64,000 bases of DNA, from contig NZ_CP029193.1 of NCBI RefSeq assembly GCF_008642355.1, positions 6,038,001 to 6,102,000 on the forward strand. Direction: 5' to 3'. The position numbers and the translations under genes are program-made. Source of the stretch: Streptomyces venezuelae. Lineage in GTDB: Bacteria > Actinomycetota > Actinomycetes > Streptomycetales > Streptomycetaceae. A model generated the notes under the pieces. That model was not told the origin of the DNA. It did not search any database and saw only the letters and a program-made list of their open reading frames with translations. Numbering within the stretch: position 1 is the stretch's first letter; each line of letters opens with the position of its first letter. Shown here one piece after another: positions 29,813 to 37,733 of the stretch.

Positions 29813-29992
29813 GAAGGACGCACGGGCACGACGCACGGGAACAGCGGAGGGAAATGACACACAGGAGTGACCCCTGCCACTCACTCCGGTGCGAGCCGCG
29901 AGGTGTCGGCATGGCACTCTTAGTCCTGCGCAATCGGCAATGGGAACGTACAGATGTACGTGACGTATACGGGTTCGGCGAGGAGCAAAGAA

Positions 29993-30946
29993 GTGCAGCG
30001 CTGGCGTGGCTTGGAGGACATCCCCCAGGACTGGGGGCGCAGCGTCGTCACCATTGGTTCCTACGACGGCGTGCACCGCGGGCACCAGCTCATCATCGGC
30101 CGCGCGGTGGAGCGGGCCCGTGAGCTCGGCGTGCCCGCCGTCGTCGTCACCTTCGATCCGCACCCCAGCGAGGTCGTCCGCCCCGGCAGCCACCCGCCGC
30201 TGCTCGCCCCGCATCACCGGCGCGCCGAGCTGATGGCGGAGCTCGGCGTGGACGCGCTGCTGATCCTCCCCTTCACCACCGAGTTCTCGAAGCTGTCGCC
30301 CGCCGACTTCGTGGTCAAGGTCCTCGTCGACAAGCTCCACGCGCGCGTGGTCGTCGAGGGCCCCAACTTCCGCTTCGGACACAAGGCGGCGGGCAACGTC
30401 GACTTCCTGGCGGAGCTCGGCGGAACGTACGACTACGAAGTGGACGTCATCGACCTCTACGTGAGCGGCGAGGCGGGCGGCGGCGAGCCGTTCTCCTCGA
30501 CCCTGACCCGGCGCCTCATCGCCGAGGGCGACGTCACGGGCGCCGCGGAGATCCTGGGCCGCCCGCACCGCGTCGAGGGCGTCGTGGTCCGCGGAGCCCA
30601 GCGCGGACGCGAGCTGGGTTTCCCCACGGCGAACGTGGAGACCCTGCCGCACACCGCCGTCCCCGCGGACGGCGTCTACGCCGGCTGGCTCCACGCCCAG
30701 GGCGAGGCGATGCCGGCGGCGATCTCCGTCGGGACGAACCCGCAGTTCGACGGCACGGAGCGGACGGTCGAGGCGTACGCGATCGACCGCGTCGGCCTCG
30801 ACCTGTACGGGTTGCACGTGGCCGTGGACTTCCTGGCCTTCGTCCGCGGCCAGGCGAAGTTCGACACGATCGACTCGCTGCTGGTCGCCATGGCGGATGA
30901 CGTGAAGCGGTGCGGGGAGCTTGTGGCGGCGGCGACCCGGGCGTAG
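29993..30946 (+). CDS. ribF: Bifunctional riboflavin kinase / FAD synthetase
   Basis: A 317-residue enzyme making FMN from riboflavin and FAD from FMN. The N-terminal nucleotidyltransferase has GSYDGVHRGHQ and the TFDPHPSEV and FRFGHKAAGN motifs. The C-terminal kinase domain shows RGRELGFPTANV and NPQFDGTERTVEAY. GTG 29993 is chosen because AGGAG sits seven bases upstream and the family's length then fits. The 180 bases before it may hold a promoter, since the upstream gene is unrelated; none is clear. Downstream is a repeat field. Confidence 0.96.
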   Translation: MQRWRGLEDIPQDWGRSVVTIGSYDGVHRGHQLIIGRAVERARELGVPAVVVTFDPHPSEVVRPGSHPPLLAPHHRRAELMAELGVDALLILPFTTEFSKLSPADFVVKVLVDKLHARVVVEGPNFRFGHKAAGNVDFLAELGGTYDYEVDVIDLYVSGEAGGGEPFSSTLTRRLIAEGDVTGAAEILGRPHRVEGVVVRGAQRGRELGFPTANVETLPHTAVPADGVYAGWLHAQGEAMPAAISVGTNPQFDGTERTVEAYAIDRVGLDLYGLHVAVDFLAFVRGQAKFDTIDSLLVAMADDVKRCGELVAAATRA

Positions 30947-31361
30947 TGCCTCGGGCGGCGTGAACGGTTCTGCCTGCGGCTGGGCGGGGGTTGCTCGCGC
31001 AGTTCCCCGCGCCCCTTGAGCCCACCCGCTGGGGGGCGGTGTCGGGTCTTCGCGCGGCTGCGGGCCAGTGGGGTCCGGTCGCACGATTCCTCGCGCCCCT
31101 GAAAGCGCCCGTTGGGTGCTCCCATGTCGTGGGGCCTCCCCCTGTTCGTCGGGCCATGACCGTCGTCGCAGGGCCGCCGCCCCCGGGAAGCACCCGCAGG
31201 GTGCTTTTTCAGGGGCGCGGGGAACTGCGCGAGCAACCACGATGCACGCGCGCTCGGTCACCGGGCCGGGGCGTCGCGGCGAGGGGGTTGCAGGGGCGCG
31301 GGGAACTGCGCGAACAGGCACCGCCGCGCTCAGCCCGCCCACGGGCCGGGCGCGGCGGGAG
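30947..31361. repeat. Intergenic field of GCGCAGTTCCCCGCGCCCC-type inverted repeats
   Basis: Gene-free 415 bases between convergent ribF and the peptide ABC operon. A 28-base sequence at 30989-31016 recurs as a perfect reverse complement at 31211-31238. A further copy with 22 matching bases lies at 31292-31313, and a degenerate one is near 31081-31100. Such elements are seen between many Streptomyces genes. The arrangement can fold into long hairpins and may terminate both transcripts. Confidence 0.82.
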
Positions 31362-32405
31362 TCAGTGCGCCGCTGCCCAGTGGCAGGCGACCTGGGTCCG
31401 GCCGTCCCCCGAGAGCACCGGCAAGTCCTCCCCCCGGCAGCGGCCTGCGACCCCCGCGCGCTCCGCCTCGCCCGAAGCGAGTACCTGGCAGCGGGCGTGG
31501 AAGCGGCAGCCGTCGGGGATGCGGGACGGGTCCGGGGGCTCGCCCGTGAGGACCACCGGGGCGCCGGGGGCCTCCGGCAGGACCGACAACAGGGCTTGTG
31601 TGTACGGGTGTTGCGGCGAGGTCAGGACCTCCTCCACCGTACCCGTCTCCACGATCCGGCCCAGGTACATCACCGCCACCCGGTCCGCGATGTTCCAAGC
31701 CAGGCCGAGGTCGTGCGTCACCACCAGCGCCGACAGGCCCAGTTCGTCGCGGAGTCGCAGCAGCAGCGCCAGGATCTCGCCTCGTACGGACGCGTCCAGC
31801 GACGCCACCGGCTCGTCGGCGACGATGAGTTCGGGTTCGAGGACCAGCGCGCCCGCGATGACGACGCGCTGGCGCTGGCCGCCGGAGAGTTCGTGCGGGT
31901 AGCGCAGGAAGAAGCGTTCCGGGGGGCGCAGACCGGCCCGGGAGAGGGCTCCGGCGACCGCAGCCCGCTCGTCGCCCCGGTAGCCGTGGATGCGCAACCC
32001 CTCCGCGACGGCGTCGTACACCGTGTGCCGCGGATTGAGCGACCCGCTCGGGTCCTGGAGGACCAGCTGGACGCGTTTGCGGTATGCCTTCAGGGCGCGG
32101 CCGGAGTAGTTCAGAGGCTCGCCGCCGAACGTGACCTTTCCCGACGTCGGGGGCACCAGGCCCAGCAGCGAGCGGGCCAGTGTCGTCTTGCCGCAGCCCG
32201 ACTCGCCCACCAGGGCGACGATCTCGCCGGCCTTGATGTCGAGGTCGACGCCGTCCACGGCGCGCGCGGTGGGCCCGCCGCGGCGGCCGGGGAACGCGAT
32301 GTGCAGGGCGGCGGCGGTCAGCAGCGGGCCGCCGGGCGCCTCGGCCGTCGTGTCTGGTTCCTGCGTGGTCATGCGCGCGTCCTCTTCACGGGGGCTCTCG
32401 GTCAC
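31362..32405 (-). CDS. Oligopeptide/dipeptide ABC transporter ATP-binding protein (DppF/OppF type)
   Basis: A 347-residue ATPase that powers peptide import. Walker [12 protein letters not shown], signature [10 protein letters not shown], Walker [13 protein letters not shown] and the switch His in VVTHDLG are intact. The C-terminal oligopeptide-transporter domain has GCRFHARCQ, which in some relatives belongs to a cysteine cluster. The GTG start at 32405 overlaps the stop of the upstream ATPase gene (GTGA). ATG 32372 is an alternative. Last gene of the operon. Confidence 0.92.
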   Translation of the reverse strand: MTESPREEDARMTTQEPDTTAEAPGGPLLTAAALHIAFPGRRGGPTARAVDGVDLDIKAGEIVALVGESGCGKTTLARSLLGLVPPTSGKVTFGGEPLNYSGRALKAYRKRVQLVLQDPSGSLNPRHTVYDAVAEGLRIHGYRGDERAAVAGALSRAGLRPPERFFLRYPHELSGGQRQRVVIAGALVLEPELIVADEPVASLDASVRGEILALLLRLRDELGLSALVVTHDLGLAWNIADRVAVMYLGRIVETGTVEEVLTSPQHPYTQALLSVLPEAPGAPVVLTGEPPDPSRIPDGCRFHARCQVLASGEAERAGVAGRCRGEDLPVLSGDGRTQVACHWAAAH

Positions 32406-33436
32406 GGTGTGCGCTCCGCCGTCGCGGGAGCCGACGTCGGCTGCGCGGGCAGCGGCGCGCCCGCATGGACGCAGGCCGCGCGATGGTGCGGCCCCGCGTC
32501 CCGCAGCGCCTGGTCCTCCGTGGCGCAGGTGTCGAGGGCGACCGGGCAGCGCGGATGGAACGTACAGCCCGTGGGGAGCGCGGACGGGTCGGGCGGATCG
32601 CCCGGCAGGCCGCGCGGGGCGAACCGCGACGCGGCGTCTCCGATGCGCGGGAACGCCGCCGAGAGGGCCTTCCCGTACGGGTGCCGCGCGTTCTCGTAGA
32701 CCTCGGAGGCCGGGCCCTCCTCGACGACGCGGCCCGCGTACATCACGGCGAGCCGGTCACACGTGTCGGAGAGCACGGCCAGGTCGTGGCTGATCATCAT
32801 CAGGCCCAGATCCTGCTCGGACACCAGCTGTTCGATCAGGCGCAGGATCTGCGCCTGGATCATGACGTCGAGCGCGGTGGTCGGCTCGTCGGCGATGATC
32901 AGACGCGGATCGCAGGCGAGCGCCATCGCGATCATCACGCGCTGACGCTGGCCGCCGGACAGCTCGTGCGGGTAGGCCTCCGCACGGGCGGCGGGCAGCC
33001 CCACGTGTTCGAGGAGCTCGCCCACCTTGGTCTTCGCGCCCGCCTGCGTCGCCTTCTTGTGCAGCAGGATCGGCTCGGCGATCTGGTCGCCGATGCGGTG
33101 GACGGCGTTCAGGGAGTGCATCGCGCCCTGGAAGACGATCGACGCGCCGGCCCAGCGAACCGCGCGGACCCGCCCCCACTTCATGGTGAGGACGTCCTCG
33201 CCGTCGAGCAGGATCTCGCCGGACACCTTCGTGCCGGCGGGCAGCAGCCGCAGCAGGGCGAGCGCGAGCGTGGACTTGCCGCACCCCGACTCGCCCGCGA
33301 CGCCGAGCTTGTGGCCCGCGTCGACGTGCAGGTTCACACCGCGGACCGCGGCGGCGCCGTTCGCGTACGTCACTTCGAGCTCGCGTACGTCCAGGAGGCG
33401 CGGCGAGCTTGCTTCGGTGTTGTCGGACAAGGTCAA
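32402..33436 (-). CDS. Oligopeptide/dipeptide ABC transporter ATP-binding protein (DppD/OppD type)
   Basis: A 344-residue ATPase pairing with the next gene's product. Seen: [44 protein letters not shown] and a C-terminal [15 protein letters not shown] oligopeptide domain. The start is unusual: TTG 33436 overlaps the stop of the permease gene (TTGA), matching the overlap style of the other junctions; a second TTG at 33430 is possible. No ATG or GTG precedes the conserved domain in this frame without running far into the permease gene. Confidence 0.9.
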   Translation of the reverse strand: MTLSDNTEASSPRLLDVRELEVTYANGAAAVRGVNLHVDAGHKLGVAGESGCGKSTLALALLRLLPAGTKVSGEILLDGEDVLTMKWGRVRAVRWAGASIVFQGAMHSLNAVHRIGDQIAEPILLHKKATQAGAKTKVGELLEHVGLPAARAEAYPHELSGGQRQRVMIAMALACDPRLIIADEPTTALDVMIQAQILRLIEQLVSEQDLGLMMISHDLAVLSDTCDRLAVMYAGRVVEEGPASEVYENARHPYGKALSAAFPRIGDAASRFAPRGLPGDPPDPSALPTGCTFHPRCPVALDTCATEDQALRDAGPHHRAACVHAGAPLPAQPTSAPATAERTP

Positions 33437-34398
33437 CGGGAGGCCCCCAGCCTGGGGTTGAGCACGGATTCCACGGCGCGGCCGCACAGCGTGAACGCCA
33501 GCGCGACGACGGCGATGGCGAGACCGGGCGGGGCGAGGTACCACCAGTGCCCCGCGCTGACCGCGCCCGCCTCGCGCGCGTCCTGCAGCAGCCCGCCCCA
33601 GGAGACGCTCGTCGGGTCGCCGAGGCCGAGGAACGCGAGCGTGGCCTCGGTGAGGATGGCGCCGGAGATGACGAGGGTGGTCTGCGCGAGGACGAGCGGC
33701 ATGACGTTGGGCAGGACGTGCCGGGCCATGATGTGGCCGTGGCCGCCGCCGAGGGCCTGGGCCCGCTCGATGTAGGGGCGGGACTCCACGGCGAGGGTCT
33801 GCGCCCGGACCAGGCGTGCCGTGGTGGGCCAGGTCGTCACGCCGATCGCCAGGATGATCGTCCAGATCGTGCCGGACATCACGGCGGCGAGCGCGATGGC
33901 GAGCACGAGCGTCGGCATCACCAGGAACCAGTCGGTGATGCGCATGATGACGGTGGCGTACCAGCCCTTGAAGTGCCCTGCGGTGATCCCGACGAGCGTG
34001 CCGATGGCCACCGAGAGCACGGCGGCGAGCAGTCCCACGGTCAGCGACATGCGCGCGCCCCACACGAGCAGGCCCAGCAGGTCGCGCCCGAACTGGTCGG
34101 TCCCCAGCGGGAATTCCCCGCTCGGCGACTCCATCGGGTCGCCCGGCGCGCCGGTCACGCTCTGCGCGTCGGAGCCGACGAGCAGCGGCGCGAAGACCGC
34201 GGCGAGGGCGATCAGGACGAGCACGGTGAGGCCGACGAGTCCGGCGCGGTGCGTGCGGTACTCGCGCCAGAAGCGCGCCACGGAGTGCCTGCGCCGGGTC
34301 CAGGCGAGCGACCGCGCGCTCTTCGGGACAGCCGACGCTTGGGTGGCGGGTGCAGGGTTGGACGGTACGGGGTCGGTCGGTGCGGATTCGGTCGTCAT
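33433..34398 (-). CDS. Peptide ABC transporter permease (DppC/OppC type)
   Basis: A 321-residue inner-membrane permease. A cytoplasmic Ala/Pro-rich N-terminus precedes helix 1 (GLVGLTVLVLIALAAVFAPL). The BPD_transp_1 region has GTDQFGRDLLG and the ATPase-contacting EAA loop AQALGGGHGHIMARHVLPN. About six membrane segments are visible. ATG 34398 overlaps the stop of the partner permease gene (ATGA), so the two are translationally coupled. Confidence 0.92.
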   Translation of the reverse strand: MTTESAPTDPVPSNPAPATQASAVPKSARSLAWTRRRHSVARFWREYRTHRAGLVGLTVLVLIALAAVFAPLLVGSDAQSVTGAPGDPMESPSGEFPLGTDQFGRDLLGLLVWGARMSLTVGLLAAVLSVAIGTLVGITAGHFKGWYATVIMRITDWFLVMPTLVLAIALAAVMSGTIWTIILAIGVTTWPTTARLVRAQTLAVESRPYIERAQALGGGHGHIMARHVLPNVMPLVLAQTTLVISGAILTEATLAFLGLGDPTSVSWGGLLQDAREAGAVSAGHWWYLAPPGLAIAVVALAFTLCGRAVESVLNPRLGASR

Positions 34399-35489
34399 CG
34401 GCCCACCCGGGGATCGAGCAGCGGATAGATCACGTCGGCCAGGGTGTTCATCAGGATCACCGCGACGGAGAAGACGAAGAACAGCCCCTGCACCAGCGGC
34501 AGGTCGGGCACGCTCAGCGCCTGGTAGAAGAGCCCGCCGAGACCCGGCCAGGAGAACACGGTCTCGACGAGGATGGCGCCCGCCACGACCGTGCCGAGGT
34601 TGACGAACATCAGGGTGACGGTCGGCAGCATGGCGTTGGGGACGGCGTGCCGGCGCCGTACGAGATCGTCCCGCAGCCCCTTCGCCCGCGCGGTCGTCAG
34701 GTAGTCGCTCCCCATCTCGTCGAGGAGGGAGGACCGCATGACGAGCAGCGTCTGGGCGTATCCGACGGCGACCAGCGTGACGACGGGAAGCACCATGTGG
34801 TGCGCGACGTCGACGACGTACGCGAAGCCCGTCTCGCCCCCGGACTCCAGACCGCCGGTCGGGAACATCCCGGGGATGGGCCCGATGCCCACCGAGAAGG
34901 TGATGATCAGCAGCAGCCCCAGCCAGAACGACGGCACCGAGTACAGCGTCAGGGCGAGCCCGGTGTTGAGGCGGTCGCCGAGTTTGCCGTTGCGCCACGC
35001 GGTGCGGGTGCCGAGCCAGATGCCGATGATCGTGTAGAGGACGTACGCCGTTCCGGTGAGCAGGAGCGTCGCGGGCAGCGCCTCCGTGATCTTGTCCATC
35101 ACGGGCGCGTGGAACTGGTACGACGTACCGAAGTCGCCGGTCAGGACGTTGCCGGTGTAGTCCCAGAACTGGGCCATGACCGACTTGTCGAGGCCGAACT
35201 CCTTGCGCATCGCGGCGAGTTGCTCGCCGGAGACGCGCTTGCCGCCCGTCATCTGCTTGACGGGGTCGCCGGGGATCAGGCGGAACAGGAAGAAGCTGGT
35301 GACGAGCACGGCGAACAGCGACACGACAGCGCCGCCGATCTTGCCCGCCACATAGAGGAGGTAGGCGCGGGTGTTGCGGGCCCGGGGCCCGCGGGCCGAC
35401 GCCGCCCCGGCCGCAGCCGGGTCGCCGTCGGCCCCGGGACCCTTGGGGCCCTCGGTGTCGAGCAGTGCGGGATTGCTGTCAGCGGTCAT
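34395..35489 (-). CDS. Peptide ABC transporter permease (DppB/OppB type)
   Basis: A 364-residue inner-membrane permease. An Ala/Gly/Pro-rich leader of about 40 residues precedes the first helix (GAVVSLFAVLVTSFFLFRLI) and the family's PGDPV motif. The EAA loop is TARAKGLRDDLVRRRHAVPN. The end, LADVIYPLLDPRVGR, is typical for the B-type subunit. The start is three bases after the binding-protein stop. With DppC-type subunit it would form the membrane channel. Confidence 0.92.
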   Translation of the reverse strand: MTADSNPALLDTEGPKGPGADGDPAAAGAASARGPRARNTRAYLLYVAGKIGGAVVSLFAVLVTSFFLFRLIPGDPVKQMTGGKRVSGEQLAAMRKEFGLDKSVMAQFWDYTGNVLTGDFGTSYQFHAPVMDKITEALPATLLLTGTAYVLYTIIGIWLGTRTAWRNGKLGDRLNTGLALTLYSVPSFWLGLLLIITFSVGIGPIPGMFPTGGLESGGETGFAYVVDVAHHMVLPVVTLVAVGYAQTLLVMRSSLLDEMGSDYLTTARAKGLRDDLVRRRHAVPNAMLPTVTLMFVNLGTVVAGAILVETVFSWPGLGGLFYQALSVPDLPLVQGLFFVFSVAVILMNTLADVIYPLLDPRVGR

Positions 35490-35492
35490 GCG

Positions 35493-37406
35493 TTACTCGC
35501 GGTCCTCTGCGGTAGAACGGCGGCGCAGGGCGAACAGGACTCCGCCGCCCACGAGCACCACCGCGGCAGCGGCGATACCGATGATGACACCGGTCGAGCT
35601 GCCGTCCTTGGAGGAACTCTTCCCATCCGCGGGCACGGCCGACCACCAGCTCCAATATCCGTCCTGGCCGTAAATGTTGCCCGCGGCCGACGGCATGGTG
35701 GTGATGGACTTGATCTGGTCGGTGCGGTAGGCCTCGACGGCGTTCGGGTACGCGAGGATGTTCATGTACCCGGAGTCGTACAGCCATGACTCCATCTGCT
35801 TCACGATGTCGGCGCGCTTGCCCGGGTCGTACTCGGCGAGCTGCTTCTCATAGAGCGCGTCGTACTTCTTGTCGCAGATGAAGTTGTCCGTGGCGGCGCT
35901 CTCCTTGGCCTTCTTCGGCAGCGCGGCACAGGTGTGGATGCCGAGGACGAAGTCGGGGTCGGGGTTGACGGACCACCCGTCGAAGGCGAGGTCGTACTCA
36001 CCCGCGTACCAGGGCACGGACACGTCGTCGAGGCAGTTCACCTTGAGTCCGATCCCGAGCTCCCCCCACCACTCCTTCAGGTACTTCCCGACGGCCTTGT
36101 CGTTGGGGTCGGTGGCGTGGCACAGGATGCGGAGGTCGAGCGGTTTCCCGTCCTTCCCGACCCGCTTCCCGTCACTGTTCTTCTTGTATCCCGCCTCGTC
36201 GAGGAGGCGCGCGGCCTTCTTCGGGTCGTACTTCAGCTCCTGGTCGGCGGACGGCTTCCAGGCGTACTCGGAGAAGCGCGGCGGAATGTACCCGGCCCCC
36301 TCGACGGCATGCCCCTGGAAGACCTTGTCCACGAGCGCCTCCCGGTCGACGGAGAGGAAAAGCGCCTGTCGCACCCTCTTGTCGAGCAGCGCGGGATGCC
36401 CGTCGCCGAACTTCTTGCCGTCGAGGGTCTTGGCGCCGGGGTTGGTGGCGAGGGCGAAGAACCGCCGCCCAGGCCCCTCATTGACCTTGATGTTGTCCTC
36501 GTTCTTCAAGGACTCGGCCTGCGCGGGCGTGAGCGCGGGCTGCCCGGCCACGAACGACACCTCGCCCTTCCTGAGGGCGGAGACGGCGGCGTCCTGGTCC
36601 TTGTACGTCTTGAAGACCAGCTCGTCGAATTTGGGCGCCCCGCGCCAGAAGTCCTTGTTGGCCTTCAGCCGTACGTACTGGTCGACCTTGTAGTCCGTCA
36701 GGGTGAACGGCCCATTGCCGACGACGGGGAAGTCCTTGTCGTTGTTGAACCTCGAGATGTCGTCGACCTTCTCCCAGACGTGCTTGGGAACGATCGGCAC
36801 ATCGAGGGCGGCCATGGTCGCCTGCGGCTTCTTCAACTCGATGACCAGCTTGGTGGGGCTCGGCGCGGTCACCTTCTTGAAGTTGGTCACGAAGTTCGAG
36901 TTCGCGGTGGCGGTGCCTTCCTTGGACATCACCTTGTTGAACGTCCACGCGGCGTCCTCGGCGGTGGCCTGCTTCCCGTCCGACCACTTGGAGTCGCCCC
37001 GGATGGTGTACGTCCAGGTCAGCTTGTCGTCGGAGGACTCCCACTTGGTGGCGAACCCCGGGATCGCCTTGTTGTCCTTGGCGTCGTAGTTCGTCAGGTA
37101 CTCGTACGTCAGGCGGTGGATGCTCGTGCTGAGCAGCCGCTGGGCGAGGAACGGGCTGAGCGAGTCGACGCTCTGCGCCACGGCGACGGTGAGCACGTCC
37201 TTCCCGCCGTCGTCCTCGGCCTGCGCGAGCTGTGGCGCCGGATTGAGCGGCGTGGCGAGACCGGCCGTCAGAGTGAACGCGGCGGCGCCACCGGCGAGGG
37301 CGAGCTTGAGGCGGGGGTGAGGGCGGAAGCGGGGGTGGGGGTGTGCTGCTGCTCTCGGCGCTGCTGCCGGTACTGCTGATCTGCCGTGCTGATCTTGTGT
37401 GTCCAT
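35493..37406 (-). CDS. Peptide-binding protein of ABC transporter with C-terminal membrane anchor
   Basis: A 637-residue SBP_bac_5 family substrate-binding protein. The N-terminus has a basic stretch, a hydrophobic segment (LALAGGAAAFTLTAGLA) and an ALA-type cleavage region before EDDGG. There is no lipobox cysteine. Family motifs include ALFLSVDREALVDKVFQG and WSVNPDPDF. The C-terminus has a hydrophobic helix GVIIGIAAAAVVLVGGGVLF followed by LRRR and a short charged tail. It would therefore be held on the membrane by this helix, unlike the lipid-anchored relatives of Gram-positives. ATG 37406 follows GAGG with a 10-base spacer; ATG 37427 is possible. Confidence 0.88.
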   Translation of the reverse strand: MDTQDQHGRSAVPAAAPRAAAHPHPRFRPHPRLKLALAGGAAAFTLTAGLATPLNPAPQLAQAEDDGGKDVLTVAVAQSVDSLSPFLAQRLLSTSIHRLTYEYLTNYDAKDNKAIPGFATKWESSDDKLTWTYTIRGDSKWSDGKQATAEDAAWTFNKVMSKEGTATANSNFVTNFKKVTAPSPTKLVIELKKPQATMAALDVPIVPKHVWEKVDDISRFNNDKDFPVVGNGPFTLTDYKVDQYVRLKANKDFWRGAPKFDELVFKTYKDQDAAVSALRKGEVSFVAGQPALTPAQAESLKNEDNIKVNEGPGRRFFALATNPGAKTLDGKKFGDGHPALLDKRVRQALFLSVDREALVDKVFQGHAVEGAGYIPPRFSEYAWKPSADQELKYDPKKAARLLDEAGYKKNSDGKRVGKDGKPLDLRILCHATDPNDKAVGKYLKEWWGELGIGLKVNCLDDVSVPWYAGEYDLAFDGWSVNPDPDFVLGIHTCAALPKKAKESAATDNFICDKKYDALYEKQLAEYDPGKRADIVKQMESWLYDSGYMNILAYPNAVEAYRTDQIKSITTMPSAAGNIYGQDGYWSWWSAVPADGKSSSKDGSSTGVIIGIAAAAVVLVGGGVLFALRRRSTAEDRE

Positions 37407-37680
37407 GGGTCGGTGACCTCGCGTCATCGCTCGCGCAGGGATGGCTGGTTGCACATTGTTCGATCAAGAAACGTCAGCTGGTTGCTGTGTGTTTACCAGC
37501 GCCGGTCTGCGCGCGTCAACGGCGTGCGCACCCCATGTGGCCTGCGGAAACAACGAGTTGACCGGTATGGAGCACACATTGGTCGAGACCAGTGACGCGT
37601 GGCTGGTGAGGGAGTGACGGCTGGGGGAGGACGGGCACGGCCCCCGGTGCCGGGTGCGGCGTGCGGAGGCAAACATGCGG
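37407..37680. other. Upstream region of the peptide ABC operon
   Basis: Gene-free stretch holding the operon's leader (about 75 bases) and the promoter at 37490-37519. It is less GC-rich than the flanking genes. Beyond 37520 only a short stretch before the downstream terminator remains, with no further pattern I can support. Confidence 0.6.
37490..37519 (-). promoter_or_regulatory. Housekeeping-type promoter of peptide ABC operon
   Basis: On the minus strand TTGACG (37519-37514) and TAAACA (37495-37490) are separated by 18 bases, close to the vegetative sigma consensus for Streptomyces. The predicted start is near 37483, giving a leader of about 75 bases before the binding-protein ATG. Confidence 0.55.
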
Positions 37681-37713
37681 GTGGGCCCGCACCGGGGAAC
37701 GGTGCGGGCCCAC
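37681..37713 (-). terminator. Hairpin terminator after EspI-like gene
   Basis: Perfect 13-bp stem (37681-37693 with 37701-37713) and seven-base loop, 20 bases past the stop of the MinD-like gene on the minus strand. Confidence 0.85.
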
Positions 37714-37733
37714 ATGAGGGTCGGCGACGACTG

